In this document: one piece after another, positions 8,647 through 17,373 of the stretch
Layout: the number at the start of each line of letters is the position of its first letter
How positions within the stretch are numbered: the first letter of the stretch is position 1
Origin: an uncultured Agathobacter sp.
GTDB taxonomy: Bacteria; Bacillota; Clostridia; Lachnospirales; Lachnospiraceae
Reading direction: 5' to 3'
NCBI GenBank assembly: GCA_945910395.1
Contig: CAMDYX010000005.1
Location: forward strand, 1-64,000
DNA: 64,000 nucleotides
Made by a program: the position numbers and the translations under genes
The notes under the pieces: model-generated
The model's database searches: none
Seen by the model: only the letters and a program-made list of their open reading frames with translations
What the model was told of the DNA's origin: nothing

Positions 8647-9153
8647 TTAAATTGTCAGACTATTTAACAGAATAAGCAGCTGGTTCTTGTTTTTAGTATA
8701 AATGATAAGGCCATTGGAGGCTTCGACTATGGTAAGAAACTTTCCTTTAAAGGTCTCTGATTTTTCTAAAGTATAAACCAGATAGGAGCGCATAGGAGCC
8801 TCTGCGGATAGAAAGACCGTCTCGTAATTCTCCATGGGTTCTACCGAGACATGGGCCTGTTCAAACAAACGGGAGATTTCTTTTTCCTGATCTAACTGCA
8901 GGGCTGTTTTATTTACAATGAAATAACCCTTTTCATCCTTCGGCATATTAAGCGATTTGATGGCACGCTGTACCTGCTTGGTCAATGCATCGGAAGCCGG
9001 ATAGAGAGATTCAAAATAGCTCATGAAATCAGAGGCATTACGAAAATGGGAATTGGTTCCGTTTTGTAAGACTTCTGTCATGAGAATTCGCTTGATTACA
9101 CCTTCGCAGGTTTCCCTGGATGGATTCTTTCGAATGGTAGTTGATTGATCCAT
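8647..9153 (-). CDS. Putative ArgR-like transcriptional regulator
   Basis: The product has 168 residues. Residues 10-75 look like a winged helix (ASDFMSYFESLYP...TKQVQRAIKSLNMPKDEKGYFIV), and the last 60 residues have a beta-alpha-beta pattern (ETVFLSAEAPMRSYLVYTL...LTIVEASNGLIIYTKNKNQ). This order resembles the arginine repressor ArgR, but the similarity is remote and based on pattern only. GGAGG just before the ATG at 9153 favours this start over one 9 codons upstream. Its promoter is flanked by GACAAAA boxes that could be its own operator. No ligand is proposed. Confidence 0.5.
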   Translation of the reverse strand: MDQSTTIRKNPSRETCEGVIKRILMTEVLQNGTNSHFRNASDFMSYFESLYPASDALTKQVQRAIKSLNMPKDEKGYFIVNKTALQLDQEKEISRLFEQAHVSVEPMENYETVFLSAEAPMRSYLVYTLEKSETFKGKFLTIVEASNGLIIYTKNKNQLLILLNSLTI

Positions 9154-9166
9154 ATTTCCTCCAAAA

Positions 9167-9254
9167 GACAAAAACGACAAAAATGTATGTCCTAATAAGC
9201 ATTATAAGACATATTAGATTCCTTTTCAACGACAAAATGACAATATTGACAAAA
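9167..9254 (-). promoter_or_regulatory. Promoter flanked by GACAAAA boxes
   Basis: On the minus strand TTGAAA (9229-9224) and TATAAT (9206-9201) are 17 bp apart. Boxes GACAAAA at 9167 and 9176 lie downstream of this promoter, and boxes at 9231, 9239 (GACAATA) and 9248 lie upstream. Spacing within each group is 8-9 bp. Such paired groups around a promoter suggest an operator, probably autoregulatory. Confidence 0.6.
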
Positions 9255-9312
9255 TATAAATCAGAAGTAAAATAGAAATAAATACCACTATTAATTTTAC
9301 GGAGCGGAAAAA

Positions 9313-9918
9313 ATGGCACAAAAGGATATTTTGGAAAAGGTCATAAATGAGATTGAGAAGCATGGCGGAATCGTAAAGAAGGAGCAGCTATCGGCACTGG
9401 GAATCGATTACCGCAGAATTCTTTCTTTCGTGGAATCCGGACAGCTTATTCGAATTAAGAACGGGTATTATACTGACCGAATGGACCGGTTTACGGAGGA
9501 GGAGCTGATTGCAAAGCTGTTTCCGGACGCAAAGCTGTGTATGGAAAGTGCGCTATATGCGTACGGGTATATTAAGGAGAAGCCCTTCGGATGGAGACTT
9601 GCGGTAGATAAAAATACGTCGAAATCCCGGTTTTCCATGGATTATCCAAAGGTCATCCCCTATTATACGGAACCGGATGCTCTTGAAATCGGGGCAACCA
9701 AAATCATCCTCGATGGAAATGAATTCGGAATTTATGAGAAGGAGCGTATGATCTGTGACTGCCTGAAATATGAGAGCAAGATGGAGCGGGAGACCTTTCA
9801 GGCTGCAATTCAGGCTTACATCAAGGATGAGGAAAAGGATATTTCCCTTTTGCTGGAGTATGCAAGGGAACGGAAAGTAGTTGGAAAAGTGCAGAGCCTG
9901 ATAGGAGTATGGTTATAA
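9313..9918 (+). CDS. AbiEi-like antitoxin/transcriptional regulator
   Basis: The 201-residue product has an N-terminal winged helix (ILEKVINEIEKHGGIVKKEQLSALGIDYRRILSFVESGQLIRIKNGYY), as in AbiEi-type antitoxins of type IV toxin-antitoxin systems. The C-terminal domain (CMESALYAYGYI...GIYEKERMICDCLKYE) matches the AbiEi pattern. AbiEi proteins repress their own operon and counter the AbiEii nucleotidyltransferase. The next gene overlaps by one base (TAATG), so translation is coupled. No separate promoter was identified with confidence. Confidence 0.7.
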   Translation: MAQKDILEKVINEIEKHGGIVKKEQLSALGIDYRRILSFVESGQLIRIKNGYYTDRMDRFTEEELIAKLFPDAKLCMESALYAYGYIKEKPFGWRLAVDKNTSKSRFSMDYPKVIPYYTEPDALEIGATKIILDGNEFGIYEKERMICDCLKYESKMERETFQAAIQAYIKDEEKDISLLLEYARERKVVGKVQSLIGVWL

Positions 9919-10817
9919 TGAAGGTTGGGGTAAATACTGCAACAAAGCTCAAGGAAAAAAGCATAGAGCTTTCTATTCCGTTTTCGAATCTTCTGTGGGG
10001 ATTTGTGCTGGAAGACCTGCTGGATCGTATTGCAAAGTCCTCCTATAAAGAGCATATCCTTCTTGCAGATCAAGGGATTATCGGAGTAGAGAATTATAAG
10101 CGACCGGCAGAGGGACGGCTTACTTTCTATTATAAAGAAAGCGAAAAGAAAATTGCCCCGGAAAAGCAGATTCCGGGACAGATACTTGCGGCTCCCCTTC
10201 TGGAGACCTTTTGCCGGGAAATATTGGAGGAAACGGAGGAGGTCCTGTGGAGATATTCCTATCAAATGCAGGAGGGGTATGCAGACCTGACATTATCCGC
10301 ATGGTATCATGAGATGAGCGTACCGCTTCAGATGCGGCTGGTTTGTGTAAAAGGGAATTCCTATCGAACAAAGGAGATTACCTTTTCGCGTTTTATGGAC
10401 CACAAACCGGTTTCCCTTCTTCTTTTTGCACCGGGAAATCAGCTGGGGGAATGCTTTTTTGAAATCATGAAGAAGCTGGAGCTGATTTTGGATATGTCCG
10501 CCTACGATGCGGTAAATGAAATCTTAAAGACCGAGTCCGTGAGCGGCCGCCATATCCTAGAAGAATTACATCGTCTTTGCGAAAAGGAACCAAGGGTTTG
10601 CCGACTCAGGCGTATGGAGCAGCTGGAAAGCTACTTAAATTATAAATACATGGAGAACCGCTGGGAGAAATATAGAAAGGCCCATCACAGAACGGACTCC
10701 TGGCAGGAGGTATTGGCCCGCCTGATCAGCTTTGGAAAACCTATCTGGACGGCACTTTGTGAGGATGAGATTTTCTTTGATGACTGGATGCCGGAGCTGG
10801 GAAGATATCTGGGTTAA
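9918..10817 (+). CDS. AbiEii-like protein with degenerate nucleotidyltransferase motifs
   Basis: The 299-residue partner of the preceding gene starts like AbiEii toxins (SIPFSNLLWGFVLEDLLDRIAKSSYKEHILL). Where active members have a KGG or GS motif followed by D-x-D, this protein reads LADQGIIGVENYKRPAEGRLTFYY. The expected catalytic Gly-Ser and Asp residues are missing, so nucleotidyl transfer is unlikely. The C-terminal half (CEKEPRVCRLRRM...) is unrecognised. An ATG at 9909 is in frame, but AGGAG at 9903-9907 fits the ATG at 9918 better. It may be an inactivated toxin kept for binding, or a different function on the same fold. Assignment is by pattern and neighbour. Confidence 0.55.
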   Translation: MKVGVNTATKLKEKSIELSIPFSNLLWGFVLEDLLDRIAKSSYKEHILLADQGIIGVENYKRPAEGRLTFYYKESEKKIAPEKQIPGQILAAPLLETFCREILEETEEVLWRYSYQMQEGYADLTLSAWYHEMSVPLQMRLVCVKGNSYRTKEITFSRFMDHKPVSLLLFAPGNQLGECFFEIMKKLELILDMSAYDAVNEILKTESVSGRHILEELHRLCEKEPRVCRLRRMEQLESYLNYKYMENRWEKYRKAHHRTDSWQEVLARLISFGKPIWTALCEDEIFFDDWMPELGRYLG

Positions 10818-10840
10818 GGGAAAATAAAGGTAGAAGATAG

Positions 10841-12274
10841 ATGGAACTGTTGGATGAGAAATTAAAAACCTATGCAAAATCGAATATTTATCCCTTTCAT
10901 ATGCCGGGACATAAGAGACGCAGGGTGGATGAAGTAAACCCATATTCCATAGATATCACAGAAATTGACGGCTTTGATAACCTGCACCATGCTACGGATA
11001 TTTTAAAAGAGGCGCAAATGCGAGCAGCCAATTTGTATCAGGCGAGGCAAAGCTATTATCTGGTAAACGGAAGCACCTGTGGACTTTTGGCCGCAATAAG
11101 TGCCAGCTGTCCGAAAAGATCGAGGATACTGGTGGCAAGAAACTGCCACAAGGCCGTATATCACGCCATCGATCTGCAGGAATTGCAGGCAGATTATCTA
11201 TATCCAAATTTTACAAGCTGTGGTATCTGTGGTCAGATTACTCCACGGATGGTGGAGGAGGCCATCACAAAAGAGGTGGAGCAGAAAAATGGATGCCCCT
11301 ATAAAGCCGTGGTGATTACTTCCCCCACCTATGACGGTGTTGTTTCGGATATCGCAGGGATAGCAGCAGTTGCCCACCGCTATGGAATTCTGCTTATTGT
11401 GGACGAAGCCCACGGAGCGCATTTCGGATTGTCCAGATATTTTCCGAAAAGCGCGGTGACGGAGGGGGCAGACCTTGTGATCCAAAGTCTGCATAAGACC
11501 CTGCCGTCCTATACACAAACCGCACTTCTCCATGTTTGCAGCGAAAGAGTTCCCCTTTGCGAGATCGAAAGGCAGTTAGATATTTTTGAGACAAGCTCAC
11601 CCTCCTATGTACTGATGGCGGGAATGGAGCGCTGTATCCAACTGCTTTCCATGGAAAAGGAAGCACTTTTTGAAAGCTATTGGAAAAAACTGGAAGGCTT
11701 TTATGACCGGGTAAAGACCTTAAAGATGCTTCAGGTAATAGACGGGGAATGCTTTTTACAGGAGGAAGCCTTTGCCTTTGACCCATCGAAGCTGCTTATC
11801 GTTACAAAAAGCCTATCCGGAAAGGAGCTCTATGACTGCCTGTTACATAAGTATGGTCTTCAGATGGAAATGGTATCCAGGGACTACGTCCTTGGAATGA
11901 CAAGCATTATGGATACGGAGGAAGGCTTTGAGCGGTTATGGAAGGCGCTTCATGAGATAGACACCATGCCGGAAACAAACGCTTCTTCCGGAAAAGAGCA
12001 GACCGATATACCCTATGGAAATCTCTATGAGCCGACGGAGAGGGTAATGACAATCGCAAGGGCCCAGGAGCAGAAAAAGGAGCAGACACCGCTTTTGCAG
12101 GCATCCGGATGCGTAAGCGGAGATTACGTATATCTGTATCCTCCGGGAATCCCTCTTGTTGCACCGGGAGAACGGATTACGGATAAAATACTGTCCGATA
12201 TCGAAAGCTGCAGAAGGCTTGGGCTAAAGGTCCTCGGGGCTGCAGACGGAAAAATGTGTACCCTTGTATTTTAA
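10841..12274 (+). CDS. PLP-dependent Orn/Lys/Arg decarboxylase family protein (YaaO-like)
   Basis: This 477-residue fold-type I PLP enzyme has an N-terminal FHMPGHKRR motif and the substrate/cofactor segment YYLVNGSTCGLLAAI. The Asp that pairs with the pyridine ring is in LIVDEAHGAHFG, and the Schiff-base Lys is in QSLHKTLPSYTQTALLH. The small C-terminal domain ends with YLYPPGIPLVAPGERI. Members decarboxylate lysine, arginine or ornithine; the substrate cannot be chosen from sequence. In Bacillus subtilis the homologue yaaO begins the tmk-yaaQ-yaaR-holB cluster, and the same order holds here. Confidence 0.88.
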   Translation: MELLDEKLKTYAKSNIYPFHMPGHKRRRVDEVNPYSIDITEIDGFDNLHHATDILKEAQMRAANLYQARQSYYLVNGSTCGLLAAISASCPKRSRILVARNCHKAVYHAIDLQELQADYLYPNFTSCGICGQITPRMVEEAITKEVEQKNGCPYKAVVITSPTYDGVVSDIAGIAAVAHRYGILLIVDEAHGAHFGLSRYFPKSAVTEGADLVIQSLHKTLPSYTQTALLHVCSERVPLCEIERQLDIFETSSPSYVLMAGMERCIQLLSMEKEALFESYWKKLEGFYDRVKTLKMLQVIDGECFLQEEAFAFDPSKLLIVTKSLSGKELYDCLLHKYGLQMEMVSRDYVLGMTSIMDTEEGFERLWKALHEIDTMPETNASSGKEQTDIPYGNLYEPTERVMTIARAQEQKKEQTPLLQASGCVSGDYVYLYPPGIPLVAPGERITDKILSDIESCRRLGLKVLGAADGKMCTLVF

Positions 12275-12321
12275 GAGCATTTCATATTATAATAGGAAGG
12301 CAGAATTTGAGGAATTTTTAA

Positions 12322-12909
12322 ATGGGAAAAATCTTTTGTTTGATGGGAAAGAGCTCTACCGGAAAGGATTCCATTTATCATGAGCTTTTTTCAAGCAATA
12401 AACTGAATATAAAAAAGGTGATTCCATACACCACAAGACCGATACGGGAAGGAGAAGCAGACGGAAGAGAATACTTTTTCTGTTCCAAGGAGACCGCAGA
12501 ACAACTGGAGCAGGAGAAAAAGATCATCGAGCTTCGGGTGTATCATACCGTTTACGGAGACTGGAAGTATTTTACGGCGGACGATGGACAGATCAATCTA
12601 TCCGAGAATAATTATCTTTTGATCGGAACCCTGGAAGCATATTTGAAAATCCGCGACTACTTCGGGGAGGAAGCAGTCGTTCCGATTTATGTTGAGGTGG
12701 AGGATGGAGAGCGTCTGATCCGGGCCATTGAGCGGGAGCGCACACAGAGTGTGCCGAAGTATGAAGAGATGTGCAGGCGGTTTTTGGCAGATGCAGCAGA
12801 TTTTTCCGAAGAAAACCTGCAAAAGGCAGGAATTAAGAAGCGCTTTGTGAATGAACATCTGGATAAAACCATAGAAGAAATTACAGAATTTATTGAGCAG
12901 AGGATCTAA
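12322..12909 (+). CDS. Guanylate-kinase-like P-loop protein
   Basis: This 195-residue nucleoside monophosphate kinase-like protein has the P-loop MGKSSTGKDS, which matches guanylate kinase more than thymidylate kinase. VIPYTTRPIREGEADGREYFF matches the GMP-binding segment (TTRxxRxGExxGxxYFF). It lies where tmk stands in the Bacillus cluster. It may be a second or divergent GMP kinase, not the essential Gmk, because the lid region is short and the context is unusual. Seen: motif and position. Inferred: substrate. Confidence 0.8.
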   Translation: MGKIFCLMGKSSTGKDSIYHELFSSNKLNIKKVIPYTTRPIREGEADGREYFFCSKETAEQLEQEKKIIELRVYHTVYGDWKYFTADDGQINLSENNYLLIGTLEAYLKIRDYFGEEAVVPIYVEVEDGERLIRAIERERTQSVPKYEEMCRRFLADAADFSEENLQKAGIKKRFVNEHLDKTIEEITEFIEQRI

Positions 12910-12930
12910 ACGAGGAAAGGGGGATGTCAA

Positions 12931-13371
12931 ATGGCAATCAAGGTAAATGATGTAAATGCAGTAACATCCCTGCCGGATACGGCAAAGTCGGTTGCCACAG
13001 ATGGCTCCTTTAAGTTTACGCTGGCAAGTGCAATTACCGATGCAGATCTGCAGGCGAAGGTGGATGCTCTCTTAAATGACATCACGGCACAGGGAAACCG
13101 TATTGCACAGCATATGGATATCCGGGACATGAAGGCATACCGCGGCATGATCAAAGACTTTTTGAATGAGGTGGTATACCGCTCCCACAAATTTTCCAGA
13201 GAAAATTTCCTGGACCGAAAAGGACGTCACAGAGTCTATGGCATTATTCGACTCATTGACAGCAATCTGGATGAGCTTGCAACAGAGCTTGTAAAGGACG
13301 AGAAGGACCACATTGATATATTGGCACGAATCGGAGAGATCCGTGGACTGCTGCTGGACATTATTACGTAG
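12931..13371 (+). CDS. yaaR: YaaR family protein (DUF327)
   Basis: This 146-residue protein fits the YaaR family. The conserved core [45 protein letters not shown] is mostly helical and its function is unknown. It is preceded by GGAAAGGGGG and lies 12 bases before holB, the same neighbour as in Bacillus subtilis and many Clostridia. No catalytic motif is visible. Confidence 0.88.
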   Translation: MAIKVNDVNAVTSLPDTAKSVATDGSFKFTLASAITDADLQAKVDALLNDITAQGNRIAQHMDIRDMKAYRGMIKDFLNEVVYRSHKFSRENFLDRKGRHRVYGIIRLIDSNLDELATELVKDEKDHIDILARIGEIRGLLLDIIT

Positions 13372-13383
13372 AAGGAGTAGTAA

Positions 13384-14373
13384 ATGGCTGGGTTTAAGGA
13401 TATTATAGGACATGAACAGATCATAGAGCATTTGAAAAATGCCATTGCCATGGATAAGGTTTCCCATGCCTACATTCTAAACGGACCGAAGGAATCCGGG
13501 AAAAAGATGCTGGCGGAAGCTTTTGCAATGGCACTCCAATGTGAAAAGGGTGGTGCAGAACCCTGCCTGGAATGCCGCTCCTGTCATCAGGCCATAGATC
13601 ATAATCAACCGGATATTATTTACGTGACCCATGAAAAGCCAAACACGATCTCGGTAGATGACGTCCGCACGCAGCTCAATAATGATATTGCAATTAAGCC
13701 CTACAGCAGCAAATATAAAATATATATCATTGACGAAGCGGAGAAAATGAACCCTCAGGCTCAGAATGCACTTCTTAAGACCATAGAGGAGCCGCCTTCC
13801 TATGGAATTATTCTGCTCCTTACCACGAATGCGGACGCCTTTTTACAGACGATTCGCTCCAGATGCATTATTCTGGACATCAAAGCGGTAAAAAACGAGG
13901 TAATCCGGCAGCATTTAATGAAAAATTATCAGATCCCGGACTATCAGGCAGATGTATGTACGGCATTTGCCCAGGGAAATGTGGGAAAAGCCATACAGCT
14001 TGCTTCCTCCGATGATTTTAATGAGCTAAAGGCTTCTGCCCTTCAGCTGGTAAAGCGGCTGGATGATATTGACACCTATGAGCTTGGGGGTGCCATCAAG
14101 CAGATTGGCGAGTACAAGCTATTGATTGCGGATTATTTTGACCTGATTATGATCTGGTTTCGGGATGTGCTGATGTATAAAGCTACAGGTGACGTAAACG
14201 GATTGATTTTTAAGGATGAGGTCTACGATATCCGAAGACAGTCGGAAAAGCATTCCTATAATGGAATTGAAAATATACTGGAGGCTTTGGAAAAAGCAAA
14301 GCTTCGGGTAAATGTTAATGTAAATTTCGACCTGGTAATAGAACTATTACTTTTGGTCATCAAGGAGAACTAG
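13384..14373 (+). CDS. holB: DNA polymerase III subunit delta'
   Basis: This 329-residue clamp-loader subunit helps open the sliding clamp during replication. It has the P-loop-like GPKESGKKM, a zinc module with Cys residues in CEKGGAEPCLECRSC, the Walker B region YIIDEAEKMNPQAQNALLKTIEEPP, and the sensor-1 stretch LLLTTNADAFLQTIRSRC (SRC motif). The C-terminal collar domain (TYELGGAIKQIGEYKLL...) follows. The start is preceded by GAAGGAG. The stop is directly followed by ricT. Confidence 0.93.
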   Translation: MAGFKDIIGHEQIIEHLKNAIAMDKVSHAYILNGPKESGKKMLAEAFAMALQCEKGGAEPCLECRSCHQAIDHNQPDIIYVTHEKPNTISVDDVRTQLNNDIAIKPYSSKYKIYIIDEAEKMNPQAQNALLKTIEEPPSYGIILLLTTNADAFLQTIRSRCIILDIKAVKNEVIRQHLMKNYQIPDYQADVCTAFAQGNVGKAIQLASSDDFNELKASALQLVKRLDDIDTYELGGAIKQIGEYKLLIADYFDLIMIWFRDVLMYKATGDVNGLIFKDEVYDIRRQSEKHSYNGIENILEALEKAKLRVNVNVNFDLVIELLLLVIKEN

Positions 14374-14374
14374 T

Positions 14375-15415
14375 ATGGTAAAGGTAGTTGGTGTTCGCTT
14401 TCGACAGGCGGGCAAAATTTATTATTTTGATCCGGCAGATTTTGAGCTGGAGGTAAGTAACCACGTGATCGTTGAAACCGCTCGTGGTGTAGAGATGGGA
14501 ACGGTGCTTATCGCTCCAAAGGAAGTGGAGGACGAACAGGTGGTTTCGCCTCTTAAGCCGGTAATCCGGATTGCGACCGAGGAAGATGAAGCGGTGGTGG
14601 AAAAGAACCGGGAAAAGGAAAAGGAAGCATTTGCTATCTGCAAGGAAAAAATCCTAAAGCATGAGCTTGATATGAAGCTTGTAGGTGCAGAATATACCTT
14701 TGACGGAAATAAGCTGTTATTCTATTTTACCGCAGACGGAAGAATTGACTTCCGTGAATTGGTAAAAGACTTAGCAGCAGTATTCCGCACAAGAATCGAG
14801 CTTCGCCAGATCGGTGTCCGTGATGAGACCAAGATTTTAGGGGGCGTGGGTATTTGCGGTCGTCCGCTTTGCTGTGCCACCTATTTATCGGATTTTGTTC
14901 CGGTTTCCATCAAAATGGCAAAGGAACAGAATTTATCCTTAAATCCAACCAAGATTTCCGGCGTCTGCGGAAGACTCATGTGCTGTCTGAAAAATGAGCA
15001 GGAAACCTACGAATACTTAAATGGCAGAATGCCGTCTGTAGGCGAGACAGTAACTGCCGCTGACGGTACAAAGGGAGAAGTAAGCAGCATCAATGTCCTG
15101 CGTCAGCTGGTTAAGGTCGTTGTAGATATCGGAGATGAGAAAGAGCTTCGGGAGTATTCCGTAGATGATCTTCGCTTCCGCCCGCGCAGAAGGAAGGATG
15201 TAAAGCTCACGGATGAAGAGCTAAAGGAGCTTGGTGAGCTGGCAGAGGACGGAACCCTTGAGGAGAAGCCACAGCAGCAGGGCAACAAGGAGCGGGAAAA
15301 CCAAGGGGAAAGAGCAGAACGCGGGGAGCGAAGTGCCCGTGAGAATCGCCGTAACAGGAATCGCAACCGTAACAATGACAATCGAGGAAAAGAACATCGT
15401 GGAGACAATGAATAA
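14375..15415 (+). CDS. ricT: RicT/PSP1 domain protein, stage 0 sporulation protein YaaT
   Basis: The 346-residue PSP1-domain protein carries iron-sulfur ligand cysteines in GICGRPLCCATYL and GVCGRLMCCLKNEQETY. In Bacillus RicT forms the Y-complex with RicA and RicF, which affects RNase Y-dependent mRNA maturation and sporulation, competence and biofilm. The last 60 residues (RERENQGERAERGERSARENRRNRNRNRN region) are a charged disordered extension not found in the shorter Bacillus protein (about 275 residues). It follows holB by one base and overlaps the next gene by 8 bases. Confidence 0.92.
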   Translation: MVKVVGVRFRQAGKIYYFDPADFELEVSNHVIVETARGVEMGTVLIAPKEVEDEQVVSPLKPVIRIATEEDEAVVEKNREKEKEAFAICKEKILKHELDMKLVGAEYTFDGNKLLFYFTADGRIDFRELVKDLAAVFRTRIELRQIGVRDETKILGGVGICGRPLCCATYLSDFVPVSIKMAKEQNLSLNPTKISGVCGRLMCCLKNEQETYEYLNGRMPSVGETVTAADGTKGEVSSINVLRQLVKVVVDIGDEKELREYSVDDLRFRPRRRKDVKLTDEELKELGELAEDGTLEEKPQQQGNKERENQGERAERGERSARENRRNRNRNRNNDNRGKEHRGDNE

Positions 15416-16145
15416 TCTGGTTCATGAGCATGAACGAGTGGATGAATTGCAGCGAAACGGATATGGAATCATACAGGATCCCGGGAGATTTTGCTTTGGA
15501 ATGGATGCCGTTCTTCTTTCCGGCTTTGCAAGGGTAAAGAAAGGGGAGCGGGCTTTAGATCTTGGAACCGGAACCGGAATCATTCCAATCCTTTTAGAAG
15601 CAAAAACAGAAGGGGAGCACTTTGTCGGCCTTGAAATTCAGCCGGAAAGTGCAGATATGGCAGCAAGAAGCGTTCGATACAATCATCTGGAGACAAAGAT
15701 TGACATTGTAACAGGAGATATTAAGGAGGCTTCCGACTTGTTTGGAGCCTCCTCTTTTGATGTGGTAACAACCAATCCACCTTATATGATCGGGCAGCAC
15801 GGAATCGCAAATCCCGAAGATGCCAAGGCAATTGCAAGGCATGAAATTTTGTGCAATCTGGATGACATTTTAAGGGAAAGTGCAAAGCTCTTAAAGCCCC
15901 AGGGAAGATTTTATATGGTGCACCGGCCGTTCCGTCTGGCAGAAATCTTTTGCAGGATGGTGGAATACCATATTGAACCGAAGCGCATGCAGCTGGTATA
16001 TCCCTATGTGGACAAGGAGCCGAACATGGTGCTGATTGAAGGGCTTCGGGGAGGAAAATCAAGGCTTACCGTGGAAAAACCCCTGATCGTATATAAAGAG
16101 CAGGGGGTATATACAGAAGAAATCTATGATTTGTATGGGTATTAG
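15408..16145 (+). CDS. tRNA1(Val) (adenine37-N6)-methyltransferase family (YabB/TrmN6)
   Basis: The predicted N6-adenine methyltransferase has about 245 residues. The SAM motif is LDLGTGTGIIPILLEAK, followed by VGLEIQPESADMAARSV and the catalytic NPPY motif in DVVTTNPPYMIG. The open frame extends upstream to 15231 inside ricT, but that part is a shadow of the charged ricT tail. The ATG at 15408, preceded by GGAG, gives a normal-sized protein (N-terminus MNNLVHEHERVDELQRNGYG) and an 8-base overlap with ricT. yabB occupies the same place in Bacillus. Confidence 0.88.
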   Translation: MNNLVHEHERVDELQRNGYGIIQDPGRFCFGMDAVLLSGFARVKKGERALDLGTGTGIIPILLEAKTEGEHFVGLEIQPESADMAARSVRYNHLETKIDIVTGDIKEASDLFGASSFDVVTTNPPYMIGQHGIANPEDAKAIARHEILCNLDDILRESAKLLKPQGRFYMVHRPFRLAEIFCRMVEYHIEPKRMQLVYPYVDKEPNMVLIEGLRGGKSRLTVEKPLIVYKEQGVYTEEIYDLYGY

Positions 16146-16169
16146 TGGTTTTGTAAAAATGGAGGGCTT

Positions 16170-17348
16170 ATGAATTATCGGAAGGACAAGTACGGAAATG
16201 ATATTTCGATTTTAGGATATGGCTGTATGCGTTTTACACAGACAGCAGGAAAAATTGATTTGGATAAGGCAGAAAAGGAAATCATGACTGCTTATCATGC
16301 CGGTGTCAATTACTATGATACCGCCTATGTCTATCCGGGAAGCGAGGCAGCGCTTGGAGAGATTTTAGAGCGAAATCAGATTCGTGACAAGGTCTACATT
16401 GCGTCCAAGCTGCCGCATTACCTGATTAAAACGGCAGACAGCATGGAAAGACATTTTGCAGAGCAGCTACACAGACTCCGTACCGATCATATTGATTACT
16501 ATCTGATGCATATGCTGACGGATGTTGCAACCTGGGAACGCTTAAAAAATCTGGGCATTATAGAGTGGCTCAAGGAAAAGCAGGAAAGCGGAGCAATTCG
16601 GCAGGTGGGATTTTCCTATCATGGAAATGCGGATATGTTCTGCCAGTTAATTGATGCTTATGATTGGGATTTTTGTCAGATTCAGTATAATTATATGGAT
16701 GAGCATTCACAGGCGGGAAGACGAGGATTAAAATATGCTAACGAGAAGGGGCTTCCGGTGATTATCATGGAACCGCTTCGCGGAGGAAAGCTTGTAAGCC
16801 GCCTTCCGGAGGAGGCAAAGAAGATTTTTGAAGAGTACCCAACAAAGCATACTCCAGTACAGTGGGCTCTTCGCTGGCTGTGGAATCAGCCGGAGGTAAC
16901 CTGTGTATTATCGGGAATGAACTCTGTAGAGATGGTTGTGGATAACACAAATACTGCTGCAAGTGTTGCTGTGGGAGAGCTTGGTGCTGCAGAGGAAGAA
17001 ATGCTTAAGAATGTGGTAAAAGCGATTAATTCGAAAATGAAGGTTGGATGTACCGGATGCGGATATTGCATGCCGTGCCCAAGGGGAGTGGATATCCCGG
17101 GAACCTTTGCAGCATATAATCGCAGGTATTCCGAGGGCAAGCGTGCAGCACTTACAGAATATTTTATGTGTACAGCAATGCGTAAGAATTCTTCCGCAGC
17201 ATCGAACTGTATCGAATGCGGAAAGTGCGAAAAGCATTGTCCACAGCACATCGAGATCCGAAAAGAATTAAAGAATGCCAAAAAGGAATTGGAAGGACCT
17301 CTTTACAACATCGGACGGAAAATTGTAACGCTTTTAAAAGTGTACTAA
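16170..17348 (+). CDS. Aldo/keto reductase with C-terminal 4Fe-4S domain
   Basis: The 392-residue protein has an aldo/keto reductase barrel (residues 1-285) with the catalytic Tyr in NYYDTAYVYPGSE, the Lys in YIASKL, and the cofactor region VIIMEPLRGGKL. A C-terminal ferredoxin-like module has cysteines in GCTGCGYCMPCPRGVDIP and SNCIECGKCEKHCPQHI. This architecture is common in anaerobes and suggests an NAD(P)H or flavin/iron-sulfur linked oxidoreductase. The substrate is unknown. It interrupts the yabB-rsmI order seen in Bacillus, where a GIY-YIG gene (yazA) stands. Confidence 0.9.
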   Translation: MNYRKDKYGNDISILGYGCMRFTQTAGKIDLDKAEKEIMTAYHAGVNYYDTAYVYPGSEAALGEILERNQIRDKVYIASKLPHYLIKTADSMERHFAEQLHRLRTDHIDYYLMHMLTDVATWERLKNLGIIEWLKEKQESGAIRQVGFSYHGNADMFCQLIDAYDWDFCQIQYNYMDEHSQAGRRGLKYANEKGLPVIIMEPLRGGKLVSRLPEEAKKIFEEYPTKHTPVQWALRWLWNQPEVTCVLSGMNSVEMVVDNTNTAASVAVGELGAAEEEMLKNVVKAINSKMKVGCTGCGYCMPCPRGVDIPGTFAAYNRRYSEGKRAALTEYFMCTAMRKNSSAASNCIECGKCEKHCPQHIEIRKELKNAKKELEGPLYNIGRKIVTLLKVY

Positions 17349-17373
17349 TTATGGATGGGAGTGAGGAAAATTC

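Noticed and set aside
8647-10817. Prophage or integrative element
   Set aside because: No integrase, att-like repeat or tRNA neighbour is present; only a few accessory genes stand between conserved ones.
15231-15407. Extended N-terminus of the YabB-like methyltransferase
   Set aside because: The upstream part reads as the out-of-frame shadow of the charged ricT tail; the family N-terminus begins near 15408.
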